Source of the DNA: JAUVDZ01 sp042568205
GTDB lineage: Bacteria > Patescibacteriota > Gracilibacteria > UBA1369 > PNNO01
Reading direction: 5' to 3'
Length of the DNA stretch: 64,000 nucleotides
NCBI GenBank assembly: GCA_042568205.1
Contig: JBHPJE010000005.1
Coordinates: forward strand, 6,134-70,133
Under the pieces are notes generated by a model that saw only the letters and a program-made list of their open reading frames with translations, had not been told where the DNA came from and made no database searches. A program made the translations under genes and the position numbers. Shown piece by piece: positions 32,516-40,180 of the stretch (its first letter is position 1; each line of letters starts with the position of its first letter).

Positions 32516-35116
32516 ATGCGCATTTTCACTAGATATTGTTATAAAACATACGTTAAAGACAGAGCTTGGAAACAAGTAGTTCAATGGTTTGTTATTGGAG
32601 CTACTTCAATTTTATTCCTTGGAACTTTTGCTGTTGCAGACGCTTATGCGGCAGCTGTTACAAGAGATATCGAAGGCGAAACTACAGCAGTTGGAGATCC
32701 GGATGAAGGAGAATTAGATTTTGAAGCTGATCCAGGTACTGGAAGCTTTGAAGATTATAGTGCGCGACTTTATTTCAGTGGAAATTATACTGGTGACGAG
32801 CCTGATGATTTTGAACTTAGAGGTTGGGTATGGAATCCACAATTTGGATGGATTAGTTTATATTGCGGACCTACTCAGACAAATCAAGGCGTTCCCTGTG
32901 GAGATATTGAGTATGGAGTAAAGGTTAATTTACAGGATGATGGACGAATGTATGGATGGGCATGGGGAGATAATGTTGGATGGATAAGTTTTAACTGCGA
33001 AGGAACAATAAATGAAACCTTGGAATGTGGAAGCTCAGAATACGGGTCGTATCTTGCTATTGAGGTTAATACAGATTTAGGAACAGTTGAAGCACAAGAT
33101 TCAACTCGTGAACCAATGGCCTGGGCTGATACTGTTGGAAAATTTAGTTTAAATGGGATCGGTTCATCTATTCTCGATTTAATGATAAATCCGGGAACTA
33201 GTGAATCTCAGGCAGGAGTTTGGACAAAAGTTGAAAATTTTGGAAGTGGAAATCCGGATGAAATCCCAACAAAAAATGTTATGCCTGCTGCTGATAGTAA
33301 AGAAGCATACGTTTTGTTTATTCATATAGCTGATATATTAGGCAATCCAATTACAGATCCTTCTGTAACTGTTGATATAAGTACAAATTGGATTGATACA
33401 ATTCAAAGAGATCAAACAATTGATGATCAAAGCGGATTAAATTTAGCTACTTCAACTTATCCACGGAATACTAACGGATTTACTGTTAATACAGGACCAG
33501 CAACAACAACTGGTGGAGTTATAGGATCATATTATGCACCTATAACTTCAAATGCCCCAACAGATGAAGGCAATTGTTACGATCCAGATAATGATGGTTG
33601 CGATTTTTATTATAGAGAATTCGCAGATGTAGATATCCCAGAACAAAAGCTTGAATACCTGGGAGGTAGCGTAACTATAACTGTTCCAAGTCTTGGATCA
33701 GTTACTGTTGATCCTATTCCTTTTGTAACTTCAGATATAAGAAATATGGATTTCGTAGCACCGATAGAAATTGATAATTTAAGCTTCATGCTCCCAGGAA
33801 ATACGCCTGAACCAATTGGTGTGATCCAGGCAACACGAAATAAAATTGATACATTTAATATTACTGCAAAAAAGAATGGTGATGCATCAAATGAATCAAT
33901 TACACTTGAGCTTACTAGCTTAGAAGATGATGTTAAATATAATTTTATTGATACTATAAATGATAATCCTTTCTTTGGTTCCAATATAAAAACTCTTACT
34001 TATAATACAATTAATGCGCTAACAGACAATGAAATCTATGCAATTCCTTTTACTCCTAATTTAGAATCAGCTGAAGATTTATTAAATCTTGTTGCTGGTG
34101 CAGAACTTAGATCAACGATAGAGTATGGATCAATAAAATATTACAACAATGGTCTTCCTCGAACAGATGATTCGGAAATTATCAACCAGACAGTAGCAAT
34201 TTTAAGTGGAAGTGTGTTCTCGCCAGGTGCAATTCAGGCTTCTTCTGAAGCTGAAGTTACTATATATGGAGACGTAGCTGTTTATGAAATGCGAACCCGG
34301 GTATTAGAAGATGTTAGTAGCCTAATAAGAGGAATAACTATTCCAAGTGTTGGAACATTTACAATCGATGATACAACAACTGAAACTGAACTTGCTAATC
34401 ATTCGCTAAAAAAAGGACGCATATATTTCTTTGAAGATACTGATGTCCATTTAGAAAGCATGGCTCTTTTACCAGACTATGCTCCTTCAACGGACTCTCC
34501 TATTTCAATCATTCTTCGTGGTGGAGATTTATATGTTGATGGAAATATAAACGAATTTGGCGATCCTACTCCAATCGGACTAATCGTTCTTGAATCAAAC
34601 ACAGATACAAATGAAGCAACAAAAGGTGGACATATTTATGTTAAAAATAATGTAACTGATATGGTTGAAGTTAGTATTTTTGCAGATGGCCCAATGTATA
34701 GATATGTGGATGGCATTTGCTTTAATTCTACTGATGGCTTACGAGAACCAAACTTTGTTGATGGATCATACGGATGCGATACACCGGGTGATTACAAAGA
34801 ACCAATTTCTTCAATTCCGAATACATTCTACTTAAAAGGAAACATTGCAACTTCAAACTGTCTTGGATGTTCAGTTAGCGCTGCACCAACTCGAGGCGAT
34901 GGAACAATAATTCCAGGCGGAACAACTGCAAAAAACTTTGCAATTGCCCGACTATACGATTTTAATTACTTCAGTTACTTTAGACTTCATCCAGAAACAA
35001 GCGCACCAATGGGTGCATTTGCAACAAACGTTCCTGCTTCAGCTCCAGCGAACCGACCTGTGTACATTGAATATTCCCCTGCTCCAAGCGACATGTTTGG
35101 ATTAAGAAGCTTTTAA
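32516..35116 (+). CDS. large secreted surface protein with W-x-W-N-x-x-x-G-W-I-S motifs
   Basis: 866 residues. Basic N-terminus, hydrophobic signal/anchor (about 24-45) and cleavage-like ADAYAAA. Residues about 95-165 carry two copies of an aromatic motif (GWVWNPQFGWISLYC and GWAWGDNVGWISFNC), a pattern I associate with secreted CPR proteins. Long beta-rich regions follow (about 190-560), with Ig-like stretches (YLGGSVTITVPSLGSVTVDP). A polar right-handed-helix-like part comes next (about 590-740; LYVDGNINEFG, GGHIYVKNNV). Several Cys pairs (CLGC) are present. Function unknown; probably an adhesin or S-layer-type protein. The fold calls are inference from composition. Confidence 0.75.
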   Translation: MRIFTRYCYKTYVKDRAWKQVVQWFVIGATSILFLGTFAVADAYAAAVTRDIEGETTAVGDPDEGELDFEADPGTGSFEDYSARLYFSGNYTGDEPDDFELRGWVWNPQFGWISLYCGPTQTNQGVPCGDIEYGVKVNLQDDGRMYGWAWGDNVGWISFNCEGTINETLECGSSEYGSYLAIEVNTDLGTVEAQDSTREPMAWADTVGKFSLNGIGSSILDLMINPGTSESQAGVWTKVENFGSGNPDEIPTKNVMPAADSKEAYVLFIHIADILGNPITDPSVTVDISTNWIDTIQRDQTIDDQSGLNLATSTYPRNTNGFTVNTGPATTTGGVIGSYYAPITSNAPTDEGNCYDPDNDGCDFYYREFADVDIPEQKLEYLGGSVTITVPSLGSVTVDPIPFVTSDIRNMDFVAPIEIDNLSFMLPGNTPEPIGVIQATRNKIDTFNITAKKNGDASNESITLELTSLEDDVKYNFIDTINDNPFFGSNIKTLTYNTINALTDNEIYAIPFTPNLESAEDLLNLVAGAELRSTIEYGSIKYYNNGLPRTDDSEIINQTVAILSGSVFSPGAIQASSEAEVTIYGDVAVYEMRTRVLEDVSSLIRGITIPSVGTFTIDDTTTETELANHSLKKGRIYFFEDTDVHLESMALLPDYAPSTDSPISIILRGGDLYVDGNINEFGDPTPIGLIVLESNTDTNEATKGGHIYVKNNVTDMVEVSIFADGPMYRYVDGICFNSTDGLREPNFVDGSYGCDTPGDYKEPISSIPNTFYLKGNIATSNCLGCSVSAAPTRGDGTIIPGGTTAKNFAIARLYDFNYFSYFRLHPETSAPMGAFATNVPASAPANRPVYIEYSPAPSDMFGLRSF

Positions 35117-35119
35117 AGT

Positions 35120-35149
35120 ACTCAGTCATCGCGAATGACTCGGTCATTT
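35120..35149. repeat. palindromic repeat copy between convergent genes
   Basis: ACTCAGTCAT-CGCGA-ATGACTCGGT, a near-perfect hairpin. It contains ATGACTCGGTCAT (35135-35147), the reverse complement of the 13-mer in the tandem repeats at 27654. The last bases of the GT2 gene, including its TGA stop, are inside it. It probably also serves as a termination hairpin. Confidence 0.6.
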
Positions 35150-36766
35150 CTTTCTGGCTTTTTCAGTAACCTTGTATTCGAGGTGCTTGCCGAACATAAG
35201 CCTTGTTTGTGCATCAAGTGCTGGGATTGCACTAAGGAAAATTGAAGTGACTGGCACAAGAAGCCATTGAATGAGAAGCAAAAATCTACCCCATAGAGAT
35301 TTTTTTTCGCGCTTCGGTACAACAATCACACTTATGATTCCGCACATTATTATTCCGACAGCTGCGATTGTTAAAATCTGCGAAGTGATCTGCGGCAGAT
35401 TGTAGGCAAGAACTGATCCTCTGAATTCTGCATTCATTAAAGATGGCCAAAATCCCGCTGTCATTATAATTATTGGACCAGTTGCCCAAAAAAATGCATT
35501 TTCTAAAAATATAAATATCCGCTTAACTTTTTCACCAAATTTAATTTTTGGATGTCTTGAAATGTTCAATGCCATGAATGGAAAATCCACAACTCCCCAT
35601 GCCCATCGACGCAATTGAATATACTGACTTTTAAAAGTTTCAACATAAGTATCTGACAAAACCGCATCCATATAAACCGGAGTATAAATCCAACTAACAG
35701 TATGCTTTCCATTATATTTCATAAAAGCTGTCCAAAACTGACGTGAGTCTTCAGGGATAATTGAAGGATCCCAATAGTTGGTATCAAGCACAGTTCTGAA
35801 TCCCATTGAACGAGATGAAAAACTCTTATATTTATTTTTATCAAGAGCTTCAGCCATTCGCCAAAAAGTACAAGAAAGCGCAACCATTCGAATCATTATC
35901 GGAACATCCCAGATATTATTATGAAACATGTGGGTTGGTTGATATACCTTTTGCGTTCGATTTTTTGTCATCAAATATTTGAAAGTCAGCTCAGAAAAAT
36001 ATGCCGGATGAACTACGGTATCAGCGTCAAAATTACTTAAAATCACATTATTATAATCAATGTCTTGAGAGTCCACATACTTCTTAAGCTCTTTTGCAGC
36101 AAAAGTTGCATTCGCGCTTTTCCCAGGGATTTCTCCAGGTATTCCCTTTGGATGAACCGTTGTAATAACTTTAAAAAACTTATGTCCAAATTCTTCTATG
36201 AGCTTGTTAGAGATTTTTTTGAAATTTTCCTGATCCCCTTCTTCACCTCCAAGCACAAGTATTAGCTTTTCATGAGGATAAAAACTTTCAGTATAAGATT
36301 TCACTGATTCGCGAACTAATTCGAAAGACTCTTTAAAAGTAACAACCAAAATTGCATGATAAATTTCACTCGGCTTCAAATATTGCTCATGTTTTTTCAT
36401 CCAAATATATCTATTTTTGAGATTTTTTAGTTCAAGATTGAGAATTCGCATTGGTTGCAAAAGTGGTTTCTTAAAATCAACCTCACTTACTGCTTGGTCG
36501 ATCTTTTCTGGGTGCTCAACAAGGTCCAAAAGATAATTCCAATTCACTTTCATAGCATTTTGAGTACGTCGATATCCTCTATATAAATTGATACTCAAAC
36601 GGATAGATCTAAAAAGCCAAATCAAAGCATACACAATAGCCAAAAGCGCAATCGCAATCGGGTAATAAATTGCAATAACTATCGGCAATAAAAGTGCTGA
36701 CCAGGCAATCAAACCTGGCACCATTTCAAGCAAGCGCCAATATTTATGTTTTGTGATTAATTCCAT
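35144..36766 (-). CDS. membrane GT2-family glycosyltransferase (cellulose-synthase-like)
   Basis: 540 residues. Two N-terminal transmembrane helices (about 15-50) precede a GT-A domain (about 115-385): VVTFKESFELVRESVKSY, LILVLGGEEG, the metal-binding DAD in LSNFDADTVVHP, the acceptor region and the QxxRW motif as QLRRWAWG. Further helices follow (about 420-520). It is a processive or lipid-linked polysaccharide-type synthase at the membrane; product unknown. It shares direction with the phosphomannomutase upstream, which could supply its sugar precursors, but a repeat element separates them. Confidence 0.87.
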   Translation of the reverse strand: MELITKHKYWRLLEMVPGLIAWSALLLPIVIAIYYPIAIALLAIVYALIWLFRSIRLSINLYRGYRRTQNAMKVNWNYLLDLVEHPEKIDQAVSEVDFKKPLLQPMRILNLELKNLKNRYIWMKKHEQYLKPSEIYHAILVVTFKESFELVRESVKSYTESFYPHEKLILVLGGEEGDQENFKKISNKLIEEFGHKFFKVITTVHPKGIPGEIPGKSANATFAAKELKKYVDSQDIDYNNVILSNFDADTVVHPAYFSELTFKYLMTKNRTQKVYQPTHMFHNNIWDVPIMIRMVALSCTFWRMAEALDKNKYKSFSSRSMGFRTVLDTNYWDPSIIPEDSRQFWTAFMKYNGKHTVSWIYTPVYMDAVLSDTYVETFKSQYIQLRRWAWGVVDFPFMALNISRHPKIKFGEKVKRIFIFLENAFFWATGPIIIMTAGFWPSLMNAEFRGSVLAYNLPQITSQILTIAAVGIIMCGIISVIVVPKREKKSLWGRFLLLIQWLLVPVTSIFLSAIPALDAQTRLMFGKHLEYKVTEKARKK

Positions 36767-36792
36767 CGGACACGAACGTTAGTGAGTGTCTC

Positions 36793-36847
36793 GCGAGCGA
36801 AAACTTATCGCGAGCCAAGCGTGAGTCCGCCTTGGCGGACGAACTCC
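36793..36847. repeat. two-hairpin palindromic element, intergenic copy
   Basis: 55 bases forming two hairpins: CTCGCGA...TCGCGAG (from 36790) and TCCGCC-TT-GGCGGA. A 56-base inverted copy with three substitutions and one indel lies at 57750-57805. It fills the gap between the GT2 and phosphomannomutase genes and is far more GC-rich than either. Confidence 0.88.
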
Positions 36848-36848
36848 T

Positions 36849-38252
36849 TTAAATTTTATACCAATCCAAGTTAACTTCTGGATATTTCTTAAGTTGATCA
36901 ACCATAATTTCCTGAATCTCAGCTAACTTTTCTTCAGACTCGGCTTCAAATCTTAATGTAAGATTAGGAGATGTATTCGAACATCGAACAGCTCCCCACG
37001 CTGTGTCTGAAAAATTGATTCGGACACCATCTAAAGTTGAACAATCATAATTTTCAGTAAAATAATCTGTTAATTCCCGAACAATACCAAACTTTCTATC
37101 GTCTGGTGTGTGAGCTTTGAATTCGGGAGTCATAAAAGTATGCATAACATCATCAAATAAATGACTAAAGCTCACGTCTGACTTTGATAAAATTTCTAAA
37201 AGCTTTGCAGCCCCTAAAAATGCATCATCAAATCCATAATAATCTTCTCCAAAAAATAAATGCCCACTAACTTCACCAGCTAATGGCGCACCAATTTCTT
37301 TCATTTTTGCTTCAATGAACGAATGACCAGTCTTACACATAACTGGCTCACCGCCGTGCTTCTTAATATCATCAATAAGAGCAAGAGAAACCTTAACATC
37401 GAATACAACTTTTGCTCCAGGTTGCCGTGTTAATAAGTCACGCGCCAAAAGCATTAGTAAAAAATCTGCTGAATAATGATGTCCTGTTTCATCAACCACA
37501 CCAACTCGATCACCATCTCCATCAAATCCAAGACCAATGTCTGCGCCGACCTCTTTAACTTTTGCAATTAGGTCGACCATGTTTTCATACTCTTCTGGAT
37601 TCGCCTCATGATTTGGAAAATTACCATCAAGTTCACAATAAAGTTCAGTGACTTCGCAGCCAATTGCTCTTAAAACTTCTGGTGCGAAAGCTCCGGCAGT
37701 TCCATTTCCTGCATCGACTACGACTTTTAAAGGCTTTTGCAGGTCAACTTTCGAAGCAAGTTCTGTTTTGTAATCTTCAAAAATATCACGTTCGGTTAGC
37801 GTGCCTTCTCCTTCTGCAAATTCTCCACTTTCGATTATTTTAACAACCTCTTGCAAGTCATCTCCACAAACTGAATGAGCATCCTTGCTTACGATTTTTA
37901 TTCCATTATATTCTTTTGGATTGTGGGAAGCTGTGATATTTGCTCCGCCATCGAATCCATATTTGCATACTGCATAATAAAGCATTGGTGAAGGAGATAT
38001 GCCAATATCTGTCACATCACATCCGGTTTCTAAAAGGCCTTCGATATATGCTTTTTGAAGATCCGGCGAATGAAGACGATTGTCTCGTCCAACAACTAAA
38101 TTCTTGCCACTGATTTTTTGAAGATATGTTCCTGCTCCTTTTCCAATTAATTTACAAGTTTCTGGTGTTAGGTCTACTTCCGGAAATTGTTCAGTTGCCT
38201 GTGCGATTCCGCGAATATCATACGCACGAAAAATATGAGAATTGACTTTCAT
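36849..38252 (-). CDS. phosphomannomutase/phosphoglucomutase
   Basis: 467 residues with the four-domain alpha-D-phosphohexomutase layout. Active-site phosphoserine loop TASHNPKEYNG (about 108), metal-binding DGDGDRVGVVDE (about 242), sugar-binding GEVSGHLFFG (about 325) and the C-terminal phosphate-binding RCSNTSPNLTLRFEA. It interconverts hexose 6- and 1-phosphates, supplying GDP-mannose or UDP-glucose pathways for surface glycans, which fits the neighbouring glycosyltransferase. Confidence 0.94.
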   Translation of the reverse strand: MKVNSHIFRAYDIRGIAQATEQFPEVDLTPETCKLIGKGAGTYLQKISGKNLVVGRDNRLHSPDLQKAYIEGLLETGCDVTDIGISPSPMLYYAVCKYGFDGGANITASHNPKEYNGIKIVSKDAHSVCGDDLQEVVKIIESGEFAEGEGTLTERDIFEDYKTELASKVDLQKPLKVVVDAGNGTAGAFAPEVLRAIGCEVTELYCELDGNFPNHEANPEEYENMVDLIAKVKEVGADIGLGFDGDGDRVGVVDETGHHYSADFLLMLLARDLLTRQPGAKVVFDVKVSLALIDDIKKHGGEPVMCKTGHSFIEAKMKEIGAPLAGEVSGHLFFGEDYYGFDDAFLGAAKLLEILSKSDVSFSHLFDDVMHTFMTPEFKAHTPDDRKFGIVRELTDYFTENYDCSTLDGVRINFSDTAWGAVRCSNTSPNLTLRFEAESEEKLAEIQEIMVDQLKKYPEVNLDWYKI

Positions 38253-38299
38253 GTGTGTCTGTTAAATTTTGGAGTTGTACTATAGCAGCATTCTCCGCT

Positions 38300-38806
38300 T
38301 TAGGCAATCATTTTCAAGCGCTCAACGCCTTTCCATTTTTTAATCAATTCTGCGACCTTTGGATGGACGTCGTCGACCCAGGTCTTATCGCCTTTGAGCA
38401 TTTTTTCACGGACCAAAGTTCCATGAACTTCGAAGTTGAAATCGAGTGATGCGATTTCGTATTTTCCATAAGATTGATAAAGTTCGCGGACAATTTGAGA
38501 ACCTGTGTAAACCTTATAAACTGGAGGGATATATTGATCAACATGCGCAGTCCAAAGCATGAAATTTTTAACATTTCGCACAGGAATAATTACGTATTTA
38601 TCTCTATCTATCCCAGAAGCGCCAAGTGCAACTTCAATCATTTGAAATCGTTCGCCGGCAGTGAATGGATTTGCAGGCTCATTGTTTTCTTCGGCAGATC
38701 CAATTACAAGCACCACGCGGTCTTCATTTTCAAGCATCGACTTAATAGCATCAAGATGCCCATTATGGAATGGCTGAAATCGTCCTACAAATAAAGCTTG
38801 TTTCAT
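38300..38806 (-). CDS. nadM: nicotinamide-nucleotide adenylyltransferase, archaeal NadM-like
   Basis: 168 residues. Nucleotidyltransferase signature GRFQPFHNGHLDAI (about 8-21), EENNEPANPFTAGERFQMI (about 40-58), and VHGTLVREKML (about 127) in place of the usual ISSTxxR. It joins NMN and ATP to form NAD. The overall length and the PFTAGER motif fit the NadM type. Its ATG overlaps the TAA of nadE by one base, so the two NAD-synthesis genes are coupled. A DUF-like or other nucleotidyltransferase substrate cannot be excluded. Confidence 0.85.
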   Translation of the reverse strand: MKQALFVGRFQPFHNGHLDAIKSMLENEDRVVLVIGSAEENNEPANPFTAGERFQMIEVALGASGIDRDKYVIIPVRNVKNFMLWTAHVDQYIPPVYKVYTGSQIVRELYQSYGKYEIASLDFNFEVHGTLVREKMLKGDKTWVDDVHPKVAELIKKWKGVERLKMIA

Positions 38807-39549
38807 TATCTAGGGATTATGAATGGTACTTCTAATTTATGTGCATTGTCGCGAATTCGTTTAAACACCGATCGAACTGTCATCGGATTCATTCCCTTTT
38901 CAATCAAAACTTCTTCTCCTTCTTCAAGTTTACCAAGAATCATATCGAGATCTTTATATGATGCTCCTAGTTCTGCTTCGTCAGTTTGGCCAGGCCATAA
39001 TTCAGCTGATGGTGGCTTTTGAACAATCTCTTGAGGAAGTTGCAAAAATTCAGCTAGTTCAACAACTTCAGTTTTATATAAAGAACCAATTGGTAAAAGG
39101 TCAGCAGCGAGATCTCCGTGTTTTGTTCCGTATCCAAGCATGAGTTCGCTTTTGTTTGAAGTACCGAGTACTAACGCACGATTTGAATTTGCATAATTAT
39201 AAAGAAGGTTTGCTCGCACTCGGGCCTTAGTGTTTGCGAGTGCGATGTCTTGTTGTTTCCAAGGCACAGTTAGATAGTCGACTAAATAATTACTGATCTG
39301 AACTTTATAATTTTCTGTTCCTAAAAATTCAGCTAATCCAACTGCGTGCTTTGTATTTTCTGAACTCGTAACTCCACTTTCCGGCATTACTAAAGCACAA
39401 ACATTGTCTCCTCCCAATGCATCAACAGCGAGTTTTAGTACTACTGCAGAATCCAATCCACCTGAAACTCCTAGAACTCCTCGCTTAAATCCAGCTCCAC
39501 TAAAGTATGCTTTTGTTCCTTCAACCAGTGTTGTGTATAGTTTTTCCAT
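38806..39549 (-). CDS. nadE: NAD synthetase, ammonia-dependent type
   Basis: 247 residues from the ATG at 39549 (MEKLYTTLVEG). ATP-pyrophosphatase P-loop GVSGGLDSAVV (about 27-37), VMPESGVTSSENTKHA, and the NAD-binding loop LGTSNKSELMLGYGTKHGDLAADLLPIG. It amidates deamido-NAD. No glutaminase domain is attached, so ammonia is the likely nitrogen donor. It is in one run smpB-nadE-nadM with gaps of 4 and -1 bases. Confidence 0.96.
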   Translation of the reverse strand: MEKLYTTLVEGTKAYFSGAGFKRGVLGVSGGLDSAVVLKLAVDALGGDNVCALVMPESGVTSSENTKHAVGLAEFLGTENYKVQISNYLVDYLTVPWKQQDIALANTKARVRANLLYNYANSNRALVLGTSNKSELMLGYGTKHGDLAADLLPIGSLYKTEVVELAEFLQLPQEIVQKPPSAELWPGQTDEAELGASYKDLDMILGKLEEGEEVLIEKGMNPMTVRSVFKRIRDNAHKLEVPFIIPR

Positions 39550-39553
39550 GTTG

Positions 39554-40000
39554 TTATTTTCGTTTAAGGGCGCGTGCAATGTCAAGATTTTGATCGCGTT
39601 TTTTTAGATCCGCTCGTTTATCATAGAGTTTTTTTCCTCTTACCAATCCGATTTTTAGTTTGATGAGGCCTGCTTTTGTGTACATTTCTAATGGTACGCA
39701 AGTTGTTCCGGTTTCATTTAGTTGTTTTAAAATTTTGAGGATTTCTTTTTCGTGAAGAAGAAGTTTTCGTTTTCTTGTTGGATTTGGATTGCTTTTATTG
39801 GCGAATTTATATGGAGAAATATGCGCATCGTTAAGCCAAACTTCATGTTTTGAATCAATATCAACATAACTCCCTTTAAGATTGCAATTTGATGCTTTGC
39901 AGGATTTTACCTCAGGTCCAAGCAGCGCAATTCCAGCCTCGAAAGTGTCGAGAATTTCATAATCGTGGAAAGCCTTTTTATTTTTTGAGAGAGAGGGCAT
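39554..40000 (-). CDS. smpB: SsrA-binding protein SmpB
   Basis: 148 residues. Conserved core: KAFHDYEILDTFEAGIALLG, PEVKSCKASNCNLKGSYV, AHISPYKFANKSNPNPTRKRKLLLH, and the basic C-terminal tail ending LDIARALKRK. With tmRNA it rescues stalled ribosomes. No tmRNA gene is seen in the window. It is first in the smpB-nadE-nadM run. Confidence 0.97.
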   Translation of the reverse strand: MPSLSKNKKAFHDYEILDTFEAGIALLGPEVKSCKASNCNLKGSYVDIDSKHEVWLNDAHISPYKFANKSNPNPTRKRKLLLHEKEILKILKQLNETGTTCVPLEMYTKAGLIKLKIGLVRGKKLYDKRADLKKRDQNLDIARALKRK

Positions 40001-40099
40001 ATGGAAATTTATAAGTTGCGTTTTAGTTTAGTCATTTTTTGGCTTTCAAATCAAGAGGATTATGCATATAATAGCTTCCCAAGCTTCGCTTGACTAAAA

Positions 40100-40123
40100 C
40101 AATGAGCGAAGTATTGCTCATTG
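40100..40123 (+). promoter_or_regulatory. hairpin in the leader of the GC-rich gene at 40181
   Basis: CAATGAGC (40100-40107) pairs with GCTCATTG (40116-40123). A TTGACT lies at 40090-40095, but no clear -10 follows at 16-18 bases; TATAAT at about 40068 may be the real -10. The promoter is uncertain. Confidence 0.4.
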
Positions 40124-40180
40124 AAAAAATACGGCCAAAAACACAAATGAAAACTGATCGAAAGAAGGAGGACTGTTATT

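Noticed and set aside
39163..39173. GTACCGAGTAC palindrome in nadE, similar to 32412-32445
   Set aside because: It is explained by the conserved LGTS codons of the NAD synthetase; probably chance.
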